Part shown: piece after piece, positions 7,899-15,594 of the stretch | How the letters are laid out: each line of letters starts with the position of its first letter | Numbering within the stretch: position 1 is the stretch's first letter | Assembly (NCBI GenBank): GCA_964529715.1 | Contig: CAZGXI010000010.1 | Span: forward strand, 1 to 64,000 | DNA length: 64,000 bases | Source: CAZGXI01 sp964529715 | GTDB taxonomy: Bacteria > Chloroflexota > Anaerolineae > Aggregatilineales > Ch27 | Direction: 5' to 3' | Notes under the pieces: model-generated | The model's database searches: none | Seen by the model: the letters and a program-made list of their open reading frames with translations, nothing else | What the model was told of the DNA's origin: nothing | Program-made: the position numbers and the translations under genes

Positions 7899-8136
7899 TC
7901 CTTTACGCCCTGTAAAGGGCATATCTCACTGCAACGAATCCTTGCAGCCCGCGCCCGTAACTCGTCTCCGGTTTCCACGCCCTGTAAAGGGCATATCTCA
8001 CTGCAACCTGGCGGCGGGCGCGGCGGTGTGCCTGTATCGCACAGTTTCCACGCCCTGTAAAGGGCATATCTCACTGCAACCATGAAAGCCAGCGAACTGC
8101 TCAAATTGTATGAGAAGTTTCCACGCCCTGTAAAGG
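7899..8136 (-). CRISPR. Short CRISPR array: three spacers, two intact and two altered repeats
   Basis: Repeats are 37 bp. Intact copies are at 7971-8007 and 8044-8080. The copy at 7899-7935 is altered in its first six positions (plus-strand reading). The copy at 8117-8136 is cut after 20 bases and runs straight into the csx10 ribosome site. Spacers are 7936-7970 (35), 8008-8043 (36) and 8081-8116 (36). Read on the minus strand the repeat has the hairpin GCCCT-TTAC-AGGGC followed by the eight-base GTGGAAAC, which matches the usual Cas6 hairpin plus 5' tag, so crRNA is probably made leftward. No leader is present beside the array and no cas1/cas2 is nearby. Confidence 0.9.
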
Positions 8137-8146
8137 AGCAGACAGC

Positions 8147-9328
8147 ATGACCAGAAAGCGCTACGTCGTCCGCCTGGAACCTCAAGAACCGCTGCTGCTG
8201 GGCATGTTCCAGACCAGCGGCAACTACCGCGAGTCTGCCAGTGTGATCGCCGGACGCACCTGGCGCGGCGCGCTGGCGATGGCGCTCAAACAGGAACACA
8301 GAGCGCTCTTCGACCGGCTTTTCCCCGACTCCGGTGAACAGGCCCACTTTGGTCCCCTGTTCCCTGGGCTGAGTGATAAGACAGCGCCCTACCCGCCTAC
8401 TGCGTTTTCCTGCAAATACCATCCTGGTTTTCCTACAGCCGAGCACCCTGATAGGCACGGCATTTTTGACGTCCTTGCCAGACAGTATGCGCTCGATATA
8501 GCCATCGAAAAGGACCCGCTGCCTGCCCGAATCGACGAAGTGCACTGTCCACAGTGTGGCGCGCCTGCCGAGCCGTATCGTGGTTATGAGGCCAGGATCG
8601 AGCGCAGCAGTACGACGCATGTGGCGATCAACCGGACCAGGCGTGTCGCTGAGGACACACTGCTCTATGTATGTGAAGGGGTCGAACTCGTCCAGGAAAC
8701 AGAGGGGGCTGCACCAAAGCCGTATTTCATCGGCTGGGTGGATGTCCCCGAATCGCTGGTGCAACCGTTAAGCGAGGCGCTGAATGCGGGGCGGCTCCTG
8801 CACATCGGCGCGAATCGCTCACGGGGGATGGGACTGGCAGTGGTCGCCGGTTTCAAGGAACTCGAACGAGCAGGCCAACCTGAACTGGAAGCGCGCGTCC
8901 GCACGCTCAATGCGGCGCTGAGCGAGTCACTCGCGCCTTACGAACCTCAAACCCATGCAGAGGCCGAGGCCGCTGCAAATGGCCTGTTCTTTACCCTGGA
9001 TTTGCGCAGCGAAGCGATTCTGCTACGTGATGGCCTGCCTGCCCGTGACCCAGACCTGCCGCCCGGTGTGCAAGTCGCGCGCCGCTGGTTGGAGTGGCGG
9101 ACGACCGGTGGCTGGCACGTGGCGGTGGGACTGCCTCGGCGTTCCCAGGCAGCCGTCATGGGCACATACCTGTGCCGTTTCGAGAGCAGCCCGAACTACA
9201 GCGCCCTTGCAGATCTCGAACGGGAAGGGATCGGCGAGATGCGCGAGCAGGGCTTCGGGCAGTTGAGCGTGTGCACGCCATTTCATCTAAAAAACGGCCT
9301 AGACGACAAGGATTTAGCCCATGAATAA
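8147..9328 (+). CDS. csx10: Csx10-like RAMP protein (type III-D, Cas5-like)
   Basis: A 393-residue RAMP protein starting MTRKRYVVRLEPQEPLLLGM. Features are an early Gly/Arg stretch (VIAGRTWRGALAMALK), a zinc-ribbon-like pair CPQCG in the middle, and the Gly-rich loop HIGANRSRGMGLAVV typical of Csx10. In type III-D complexes Csx10 caps the crRNA 5' end in place of Cas5/Csm4. The ribosome site AAAGGAG is partly made from the truncated CRISPR repeat. The stop overlaps the next gene by eight bases. It opens a seven-gene coupled cas operon with the TIR gene following. Csx10 normally contacts Cas10, which is missing here. Confidence 0.75.
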   Translation: MTRKRYVVRLEPQEPLLLGMFQTSGNYRESASVIAGRTWRGALAMALKQEHRALFDRLFPDSGEQAHFGPLFPGLSDKTAPYPPTAFSCKYHPGFPTAEHPDRHGIFDVLARQYALDIAIEKDPLPARIDEVHCPQCGAPAEPYRGYEARIERSSTTHVAINRTRRVAEDTLLYVCEGVELVQETEGAAPKPYFIGWVDVPESLVQPLSEALNAGRLLHIGANRSRGMGLAVVAGFKELERAGQPELEARVRTLNAALSESLAPYEPQTHAEAEAAANGLFFTLDLRSEAILLRDGLPARDPDLPPGVQVARRWLEWRTTGGWHVAVGLPRRSQAAVMGTYLCRFESSPNYSALADLEREGIGEMREQGFGQLSVCTPFHLKNGLDDKDLAHE

Positions 9329-9788
9329 CACCCCACAAAGCAGCGCCGCACAGACCGACTTGAGGTTGGAGTACGAACTGCGGCGGCTTATTGATGAACA
9401 ACTTGACGTGCTTATTCCGCAAATATGTGAATTGGTCAACCGAACCGGGCTTCGTAACAATACGCGCCTGGAACGGAAGCAGCTCACCAACCTGGAAAAT
9501 GTTGCCCGCGAGACAGACAGCGTCTATGTGGTATTGAACTGGATTCAGTACCAGATCGGTCGCCAGAGCGCCTGGCGAGAGGGAGACCTGGGATACGAGT
9601 TGGTCAAGAAACTGAAGGGCCTGAACGACACCGCGCACAAACTCGTTCAGAAAGCTGGCGGCGGCGACGACCCCCGACTGTTACGGCAGGTCTGGATGCG
9701 CCTGGTCCGGCAATATGTGGGACAGTTACAGCGGTTCGTGGTTGCTTGTCGAACAGAAGAACGTCTTCTGGAAAACTGCGGGGCGTAG
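9321..9788 (+). CDS. Small helical CRISPR protein, candidate Cas11-like subunit
   Basis: A 155-residue, almost wholly helical and charged protein (RLEYELRRLIDEQLDVLIPQ, LVKKLKGLNDTAHKLVQK, RLVRQYVGQLQRFVVA). It overlaps csx10 by eight bases. In type III operons a gene of this size and character in this place is usually the small subunit Cas11 (Csm2/Cmr5), which lines the target RNA. No conserved motif proves it. A GGDD string near residue 113 is in a short loop of a helical protein and is not a Cas10 palm motif. Confidence 0.55.
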   Translation: MNNTPQSSAAQTDLRLEYELRRLIDEQLDVLIPQICELVNRTGLRNNTRLERKQLTNLENVARETDSVYVVLNWIQYQIGRQSAWREGDLGYELVKKLKGLNDTAHKLVQKAGGGDDPRLLRQVWMRLVRQYVGQLQRFVVACRTEERLLENCGA

Positions 9789-9839
9789 TGCGAAGAGAGC
9801 ACAACAGCTCGCGGCGGCCCGTCGAGAGGATGAGGAACA

Positions 9840-10676
9840 ATGCCCGGCTTTGATACTTTTGAGTCGCGCCTGATCGTCACAGGCCAATTGGTTGCAGTCA
9901 CACCGCTCCGCGTCGGCGCAGGCAAATCCACCAGCGCCACCGGCCCCGACCAACCGGTGGTCAAGAATGTCTTCGGCGACCCCGTGATCCCCGGCTCCTC
10001 GCTCAAAGGGGTGCTGCGCAGCCATCTCGAAGCATTGTTGCGAGCGCTGGCTGCCAGCCCCGGACAAACCAAAAAACTGGCGTGTGATCTGCTCAGTGAA
10101 AAGGGCAAGGATGCCTGTGTCACCGAAGAACGCATCAAGGAAATCAAAGAGCAGTTCCGGCAGAAAAAAATCACCAGTGAGCGGCGCGACAAATACCTGT
10201 TGGACGAGTCTTGCTGGGTATGCAGCCTGTTCGGCGCGCCCTGGCTAGCAGGCAAGTTCGCCGTCCGTGACTTGACCGTGCTCCCTGAGTATTGGAGCGG
10301 CCATTACCTGATCCGCGATGGGGTTGCCATTGATCGGGATACGGGCACAGTCTCCGACAAGCGTAAGTACGATTTTGAGGCTGTTCCTGCCGGAACGCGC
10401 TTCGAACTCCTGATCCAGGTGGACAATGCTTCCGATGCAGAACTGGGCTTGGCGCTGCTGGCCCTGCGCGCATTAGAACTGGAACAGGTGCAGGTCGGCG
10501 GAGCACGTTCGCGTGGGCTGGGCTGGTGCTGCCTGGCGGGAGGCGCGGCCTATACGCTCTTCGAAAGGCCCATTGCATATTTGTTGGGCGAAAGTGGTAC
10601 TCTGCTCGATTCGGAAACGCGCAAGGCAAAGATGCAAGTATTTATCGATGCGGTAAAGGCAGGCAGCCATGCATAA
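9840..10676 (+). CDS. Cas7-type RAMP protein (Csm3/Csx7-like) 1
   Basis: A 278-residue backbone subunit. It shows a RAMP first strand (VAVTPLRVGAGKS), the conserved block VIPGSSLKGVLRSHLE, and a C-terminal glycine-rich loop GGARSRGLGW. D37 in TGPDQPVVKN aligns by eye with the catalytic Asp of Csm3 that cuts target RNA every six bases. Cysteines (C81?, C92, CWVC) may bind zinc. It overlaps the next gene by eight bases. Multiple distinct Cas7 genes in one operon are characteristic of type III-D. Confidence 0.85.
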   Translation: MPGFDTFESRLIVTGQLVAVTPLRVGAGKSTSATGPDQPVVKNVFGDPVIPGSSLKGVLRSHLEALLRALAASPGQTKKLACDLLSEKGKDACVTEERIKEIKEQFRQKKITSERRDKYLLDESCWVCSLFGAPWLAGKFAVRDLTVLPEYWSGHYLIRDGVAIDRDTGTVSDKRKYDFEAVPAGTRFELLIQVDNASDAELGLALLALRALELEQVQVGGARSRGLGWCCLAGGAAYTLFERPIAYLLGESGTLLDSETRKAKMQVFIDAVKAGSHA

Positions 10677-11661
10677 AATGCTGCTCAACACGCTGGAGCT
10701 GCGGTTCGCCATCCAACCGGACAGCCCGATTTTGATCAAAAGTGGTGTGGAGGCCGGGGCCGATCCCACTTTACCGGACATGAATTTTGTACGCGGTGCA
10801 CACCCGGCCACCGGAGGAACGACCGTTTATCTGCCAGGATCGTCGCTCAAGGGAGTGATCCGCAGCCATGCCGAACGCATCGCGCGGACGATGAATGTCC
10901 CCTGCTGCGATCCGTTGGATGACCGCGACACCTCGCCCAACCGGGCCTGCGACAGGCGCGAGCCGTTTCGCAAGAACGGCGAAGCGCAGGATGTGCCAGG
11001 TCCCGAATCTTACAAACGGCTGTGCACCACCTGCCGGTTGTTCGGTCATACCGTGATGGCCTCGCATTTCCTGATCGCTGATGCTTATCCCGATGTGCCG
11101 CTGAATACCCTACCTATCCGGCAGATGGTTGCTATCGACCGGCGCAGCGGTGGCTCGGTCAACACCTTCACGATGGAAGTTGCGCCCAGCCACGTGACGA
11201 CGGACGCGGACGAGCCGAAGGCCGTCATCTTCAAGGGACGGCTTATCCTGCGTAACTTCGAGCGCTGGCAGGTGGGGCTGCTGGCCCTAACCCTACGTGA
11301 CATCGCAATCGGCAGGGTGGGCGTTGGTTTCGGCAAGAGTCGGGGACTGGGGCAGGTACACCTCACTTACGAGCAGTTGACGCTGACCTATCCTGGCAAA
11401 AAACTGGCGGACGGAAAATTCAGTACGCACATCTATGGCCTGGGTGAACTGATCTCCGACGAGGAGATGCTCGACCAGTACGATTTCATGCGCGGCAACC
11501 TGGCGGAACAGCCGGATTTCTCGAACCCCCAAGAAGCGGATGACACGTGGGGGCAGATCGAGATCAACCTTCAGACCCCGGAGCAAGTCGGACAGGTGTT
11601 CGTGGCCCAGATCAGCGCCTGGAATGCCTATGTGGAGTGTAAGCGGAGTGCGACTCCATGA
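10669..11661 (+). CDS. Cas7-type RAMP protein (Csx7-like) 2
   Basis: A 330-residue RAMP protein with SPILIKSG, the LPDMNFVRG segment (D37, candidate catalytic Asp), YLPGSSLKGVIRSHAERIA, a cysteine-rich zone (PCCDPLDD, ACDRRE, CTTCRLFG) and the Gly-rich loop GFGKSRGLGQV. These are the hallmarks of Cas7 subunits of III-D-like complexes. The start overlaps the upstream gene by eight bases and the stop overlaps the next start as ATGA, showing strong translational coupling. The C-terminal 70 residues, after the RAMP core, are acidic and not recognised. Confidence 0.85.
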   Translation: MHKMLLNTLELRFAIQPDSPILIKSGVEAGADPTLPDMNFVRGAHPATGGTTVYLPGSSLKGVIRSHAERIARTMNVPCCDPLDDRDTSPNRACDRREPFRKNGEAQDVPGPESYKRLCTTCRLFGHTVMASHFLIADAYPDVPLNTLPIRQMVAIDRRSGGSVNTFTMEVAPSHVTTDADEPKAVIFKGRLILRNFERWQVGLLALTLRDIAIGRVGVGFGKSRGLGQVHLTYEQLTLTYPGKKLADGKFSTHIYGLGELISDEEMLDQYDFMRGNLAEQPDFSNPQEADDTWGQIEINLQTPEQVGQVFVAQISAWNAYVECKRSATP

Positions 11662-12185
11662 CTGCTCAAGCGTCATTGCAGGGATACCTCTATGCGGGCA
11701 GTTTTGAGGACGCCACCAATCTCGACCGGTGGATCGGTGGCCTGAAGGGTATCAGATGGGCCTATCTGGAAAGCGAAGTGGCCGTCCAACTGGTCGGCTG
11801 GCCAGTGGTTCAACCCGGCAACTACCCGGTCGGGCGAGCGTTCGGCCCAGACTACGAGGTGCGCTGGCAGCAGGCGGCAGGCAGCATTGCCGTCCAGGTG
11901 TTGACAGAAAACAGCCCGCTTCCTGGGGATTTCACATCGAATGTGTTGCAGTTGAAGCAAACCTTTCACACTGTGGGCACCCAGGTTCACCTTTGGGGTG
12001 AGCGCGATGGGCGTCAGGGGATAGAAACTCCGGTCTGGATCGAAACCCGCATTCCGCATCCCCTGCGCTATCCGTTCGGCCCAACAGAACGCATCGAGAT
12101 CAGCGCTCGACACTACTGCTGCAACAATATCATCGTCCTGACGCGCTGGCGCGATGTTGTGCATCCGAAAGCGGAAAACCCATGA
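11658..12185 (+). CDS. csx19: Csx19-like type III-D accessory protein
   Basis: A 175-residue protein with an early YLYAGSFEDA segment, the block GRAFGPDYEVRWQ and later LWGERDGRQ, WIETRIPHPLRYPF. The order and spacing of these blocks recall the Csx19 family (found with Csx10 in type III-D), and both coupling overlaps (ATGA on each side) fix it in the operon. Assignment is from memory of the family, not a search. In the type III-D-like complexes that have Csx19 it is an accessory structural subunit; its role without Cas10 is unknown. Confidence 0.55.
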   Translation: MTAQASLQGYLYAGSFEDATNLDRWIGGLKGIRWAYLESEVAVQLVGWPVVQPGNYPVGRAFGPDYEVRWQQAAGSIAVQVLTENSPLPGDFTSNVLQLKQTFHTVGTQVHLWGERDGRQGIETPVWIETRIPHPLRYPFGPTERIEISARHYCCNNIIVLTRWRDVVHPKAENP

Positions 12186-13162
12186 ACGATGAAGTCGGTT
12201 ATGTCCGCGTCCCCGCCGATCGCCCCGTGCGGCGCAAGCGGCTAGACCCGCAGCGAGAGCGTGGCCACCTGTATCTGAACCGGGACTTGCTCAGTGGGGA
12301 AATCCGGGGAACGATCACAGCCATCACGCCGATCCACGTCGGTACAGGGGATCTCGAAGACCCCCGCAGGCTGTCTCCAAGCCCGGATAACCCGGAAGGC
12401 ATGAAGCTGGTCGCGCCGTTCTTCCGTGAAGCAGGCCGCCTGACCATCCCTGGCTCGTCGCTCAAAGGGGCGTTCCGCCACCTGTTTGAATTAATTACCT
12501 ACTCCTGCCTCGCCCAGGCCAACAGGTATCCGAACCAGGGTGGGTACGTTCCTCCCGATCTGCGTGCCTGCTACTACCGCGCCGACCAGCGCAGGAAATC
12601 CGGCAACGAGCTTTGCCCGGCCTGCCGGGTCTTCGGCGGCCAGGGCTATCTGGGGCAGGTATTCTTTCGCTCTGCCCACGTGATTGGTGAACAGGCTGCC
12701 AGGATTGAGTTCGCGCCGCAGCGTTGGGCGCCCAAAGTGCGCCCGGAAGACGCCGCGCGGCGCAAAGTCTACACCCACCTGATCACAACCGATCCCCTGA
12801 TCGAGCCAGTGGAAGCCCTGCCGAAAGACACCCAACTTGAACTGCGCGTAGATTTCCGCAACCTGGAACCGGTCGAGCTGGGTCTGCTGTTGATCGTTCT
12901 GGGTCAGGACCCCAACGGGCCGATTTACCCGAAGTTGGGCGGCGTCAAGGCGCATGGCTTCGGTGCGGTGGAGATCACCCTGGACCGGGTGGAACAAGCC
13001 ACGAAGGATGATTACAGCGGCTACGAAACCGGCGGAACCGTTTTCCAGGCCGACGCATTGCAGAGCTACATCACGACGGCGAAAGCCGACCAGGCCATCT
13101 TTTACCGTGACGGCTGGCAGGAAATGGTGAAGGTCTTGGGTAACCGTCCGGAGGGATTCTAA
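12182..13162 (+). CDS. Cas7-type RAMP protein 3
   Basis: A 326-residue RAMP protein: ITAITPIHVGTGDLEDP, then LTIPGSSLKGAFRHLFEL, a cysteine motif CPACRVFGGQG (with RACYYRAD before it) and the Gly-rich loop GGVKAHGFGAVEI. The long loop between the first strand and the PGSSLKG block has several Asp residues, so the catalytic one cannot be picked by eye. It differs clearly from the other two Cas7 genes, which implies a fixed subunit order in the complex. The stop TAA overlaps the next ATG by one base. Confidence 0.8.
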   Translation: MNDEVGYVRVPADRPVRRKRLDPQRERGHLYLNRDLLSGEIRGTITAITPIHVGTGDLEDPRRLSPSPDNPEGMKLVAPFFREAGRLTIPGSSLKGAFRHLFELITYSCLAQANRYPNQGGYVPPDLRACYYRADQRRKSGNELCPACRVFGGQGYLGQVFFRSAHVIGEQAARIEFAPQRWAPKVRPEDAARRKVYTHLITTDPLIEPVEALPKDTQLELRVDFRNLEPVELGLLLIVLGQDPNGPIYPKLGGVKAHGFGAVEITLDRVEQATKDDYSGYETGGTVFQADALQSYITTAKADQAIFYRDGWQEMVKVLGNRPEGF

Positions 13163-13680
13163 TGACAATGAATTCGCAGCAGTGGAAAGACGTGCACGCG
13201 CTGGCAGCAGAGCTTGTGGCCGTCCACCGGACCGACGCCAACCACCTGCGCAAAATCGTGCACCACCTCCGCAGCGAGCACATGGACTATCAGGGCCTGC
13301 ACGCCTGGCTCGACGCCAAGATCACGTATGCGGCCTTCTTTCCGCGCTCGCAGCAAACCCTGGACCACGACCTGGCCGCGCGGGCTGTCGTCGAGTTCAT
13401 CGCCGAGCAGTACAGCCAGGATACCGACCAGATCACTGAGATGTTGGGCTGGGTCGCCCGGCTGATGATCTACTACGTCCAAAACAAGGCTGAAGCGAAC
13501 AGGCGGGCCGACCCACGTGCCGCCCTGCTCAATGTACCGCGCCCAGATGTGGTCCGGCTAAAAGTGCGCCCGCCCCGTCGATCTGGCTCAACCCCAGAAT
13601 CAAAAAACGTACAATCGAGTGAGCCTAGCGATTTTGCGGAGCAATTCATGAAATTTTTGAAGGGCAAGCAGGATAGCTAG
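13162..13680 (+). CDS. Second small helical CRISPR protein, candidate Cas11-like subunit
   Basis: A 172-residue protein starting MTMNSQQWKDVHALAAELVAV. Residues about 1-115 are helical (HLRKIVHHLRSEHMDYQGLHAWL, EMLGWVARLMIYYVQNKAE); the tail is a flexible Arg/Ser/Pro region ending in a helix EQFMKFLKGK. The ATG at 13162 has GGAGGG six bases ahead; an ATG two codons later is possible. It overlaps the preceding RAMP gene by one base, so it is part of the complex operon. Having two small helical genes is unusual; one may be Cas11 and the other a link to the TIR protein. Confidence 0.55.
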   Translation: MTMNSQQWKDVHALAAELVAVHRTDANHLRKIVHHLRSEHMDYQGLHAWLDAKITYAAFFPRSQQTLDHDLAARAVVEFIAEQYSQDTDQITEMLGWVARLMIYYVQNKAEANRRADPRAALLNVPRPDVVRLKVRPPRRSGSTPESKNVQSSEPSDFAEQFMKFLKGKQDS

Positions 13681-13692
13681 AGCCTTCATATC

Positions 13693-15507
13693 ATGAGTAC
13701 ACATAGTTACGATCATGATGATATAGCGCAGATTTGTGGCATCCTTCGAGGTGCAGAACCTAAAAGCTCGAAATGGGAAGATGCACGGCGTGCGATCATA
13801 AATAGAGTCGATGAATTCATCACTTTGTTGGATCGGTTGTCGAATAAGCGACAAGTTTCAGAGCCGGCTCTTCTGGATTTTTTCTCCAGGTTGGCTCCGC
13901 CAGCAGGCTTTTTGGTCAAATGTTTCTCTAATACAGAGGTCGCGGTTTCGCTTCGTAAAGCAGCCCTGCGAGCTATCAGGTATGCGAGTGATCCTGAAAC
14001 GGCAGTTTCTCTTGTTACGAATGCGCTGGAAGATAGCGAACTTAGAGATGATGCGTGGGAAGTGCTGGATACCCTATTCCCAGACAGTTTTCCTCCAATT
14101 GAACTTCTCCCAGGGTTATACCGGGCGTTTTCTCTCTCTTTGCAAAGAAAAATCCTGGAAAAGATTCAACATCTGCTCGATAGGGGCCAACCTGTTGGAA
14201 CCTGCGAATGCCAAATATGCGGTGAGGCACTATTACGGGTTGATGATTGCGACACCAAAAAGGCCGCAATTGCAATTTTACAGTTGTTGGATAACCGCCG
14301 AGCAGAACAATACCTATGTGATGCCCTTATTCATGTTAAGGCAGGAGACATTCTCCATGCCAAGTGTCCATCTTCAGAAGTAATTCCCCGTCTTATAGAC
14401 GCTCTAGGGGAACGTGATTCAGCATCCGGGGAAACTATAGAAGCCCTTGAAGGCTTGTATGGCACGCCGTTTGACGAAAATGCTCGAAGGGCGATCAAGA
14501 AAATCATGCAACGAAGGGAGGACAGGAGAGTGAAACACATCTTTATCAGCTACTCCCACCACGACCAGGTTTTTGCCAAGTGGCTTGCCCGGCGCTTGGA
14601 GCGAGCTATGTACGAGGTCTGGATGGATGACGACATTCCCGGAGGAGCCAGATGGCCCGAAAAAATAGAGCAGGCTCTCCAAGACAGTGCTGCCCTCCTC
14701 GTCATCCTGTCACCCAAAGCAGTGAGGTCAGAATGGATTAAAACGGAGTATGGAGAAGCTCTCGAAAAGGAAATAGCTGTTATTCCCTATATTTACCGTG
14801 ACTGTGACCTGCCGATGGAGCTTAAACATAATCGTCAGATGCTTAACCACCAAGAGGAGGAAGCAACCGGTTTTAGAGACCTGTTTAATGCATTGCCCGG
14901 TTTGGCACGCCGCCCTCATTCACCGATTGACAAAAGCCTTATCGGCAGCTACACGACTTTTGAAGATGCAGCCGCAGGATTGCTCGATGTGCAGCGGTTT
15001 GCCGTTGAACGGGAGGGCCACGGGAGAATCGATCTGATCGGACTACCACTGGGCTTGAGCAAATACTGCGCGACTTACCTCGTAGGTCGATCGCAAGATA
15101 CCCTCCAACGCCGCTCGGACTGTATTCAACTTGCCCTGCAACTTTCAGGGGCTTATCCCAATGACGATTTCGTGAAAGGGATAGCAAGACAACTTCTCCA
15201 AGAACGAGGCACTAATTTCCGGTTGCATATGGTTTTGGTGCGGGGCCCACACGACAAAGAGAAAGAAAGGTACACACTAGATTTCGAGCCGCCCGATGAG
15301 TGGCAAGATGTGCTCGATGCCACCCAGAAAGCATTGAAGATGTATGGGCAAAACCTCGGCCTGCAAATCTTCCAACAGGGGCCTGTAGCGATGCTCTACC
15401 ATCTCGGCGCTGAACACCGGGAGTTGCATTACAGGGCTGAAGTTTACCAGTATGACCGAGAAGTTAAACAGAAATATTTCCGCGTGCTCGGCAAGTTAGA
15501 GTGCTAA
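13693..15507 (+). CDS. Helical-repeat/TIR-domain effector in the CRISPR operon
   Basis: A 604-residue protein 12 bp behind the cas genes. Residues 1-280 are helical with HEAT-like character (LRKAALRAIRYASDPETAVSLV) and a Cys cluster CECQICG near 170. Residues 281 to about 410 are a TIR domain: KHIFISYSHHDQ, YEVWMDDDIPGG, LLVILSPKAVRSEWIKTEYG. E352 in that last block fits the catalytic Glu of NAD-cleaving TIRs. Residues about 420-604 form an unrecognised domain. It is distinctly more AT-rich than the cas genes and has no clear ribosome site, suggesting separate acquisition. Expected action is NAD depletion on target recognition, by inference from TIR defence proteins. Confidence 0.8.
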   Translation: MSTHSYDHDDIAQICGILRGAEPKSSKWEDARRAIINRVDEFITLLDRLSNKRQVSEPALLDFFSRLAPPAGFLVKCFSNTEVAVSLRKAALRAIRYASDPETAVSLVTNALEDSELRDDAWEVLDTLFPDSFPPIELLPGLYRAFSLSLQRKILEKIQHLLDRGQPVGTCECQICGEALLRVDDCDTKKAAIAILQLLDNRRAEQYLCDALIHVKAGDILHAKCPSSEVIPRLIDALGERDSASGETIEALEGLYGTPFDENARRAIKKIMQRREDRRVKHIFISYSHHDQVFAKWLARRLERAMYEVWMDDDIPGGARWPEKIEQALQDSAALLVILSPKAVRSEWIKTEYGEALEKEIAVIPYIYRDCDLPMELKHNRQMLNHQEEEATGFRDLFNALPGLARRPHSPIDKSLIGSYTTFEDAAAGLLDVQRFAVEREGHGRIDLIGLPLGLSKYCATYLVGRSQDTLQRRSDCIQLALQLSGAYPNDDFVKGIARQLLQERGTNFRLHMVLVRGPHDKEKERYTLDFEPPDEWQDVLDATQKALKMYGQNLGLQIFQQGPVAMLYHLGAEHRELHYRAEVYQYDREVKQKYFRVLGKLEC

Positions 15508-15527
15508 CATAGAAATTCTGTAATTGA

Positions 15528-15556
15528 AAGACCGCGCATCTGGCGCGGTCTTTTTT
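15528..15556 (+). terminator. Rho-independent terminator of the cas operon
   Basis: AAGACCGCGC, a short loop, GCGCGGTCTT and a run of six T residues follow the TIR stop by about 20 bp. The reverse strand also ends in T residues, so it may act in both directions. Confidence 0.85.
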
Positions 15557-15557
15557 C

Positions 15558-15594
15558 GTTTCCACGCCCTGTGAAGGGCATCCCTCAGTTCAAC
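15558..15594 (-). CRISPR. Solitary CRISPR repeat beyond the cas operon
   Basis: A full 37-bp copy of the array repeat starts one base after the T run of the terminator, in the same orientation as the array at 7899-8136. On the minus strand the hairpin GCCCT-TCAC-AGGGC and the tag GTGGAAAC are intact; changes are confined to the loop and the 5' part. No second repeat follows within a spacer length on either side. It may be the leader-end repeat of a former longer array. Confidence 0.8.

Noticed and set aside
8117..8136. Reading the 20-base stump as a complete fourth repeat
   Set aside because: The 3' 17 bases (plus strand) do not match; it ends where the csx10 ribosome site starts.
9655..9670. 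GGDD-like string (KAGGGDDPRLL) in a cas operon gene
   Set aside because: It lies in a 155-residue helical protein with no palm fold or zinc finger, so it is not Cas10.
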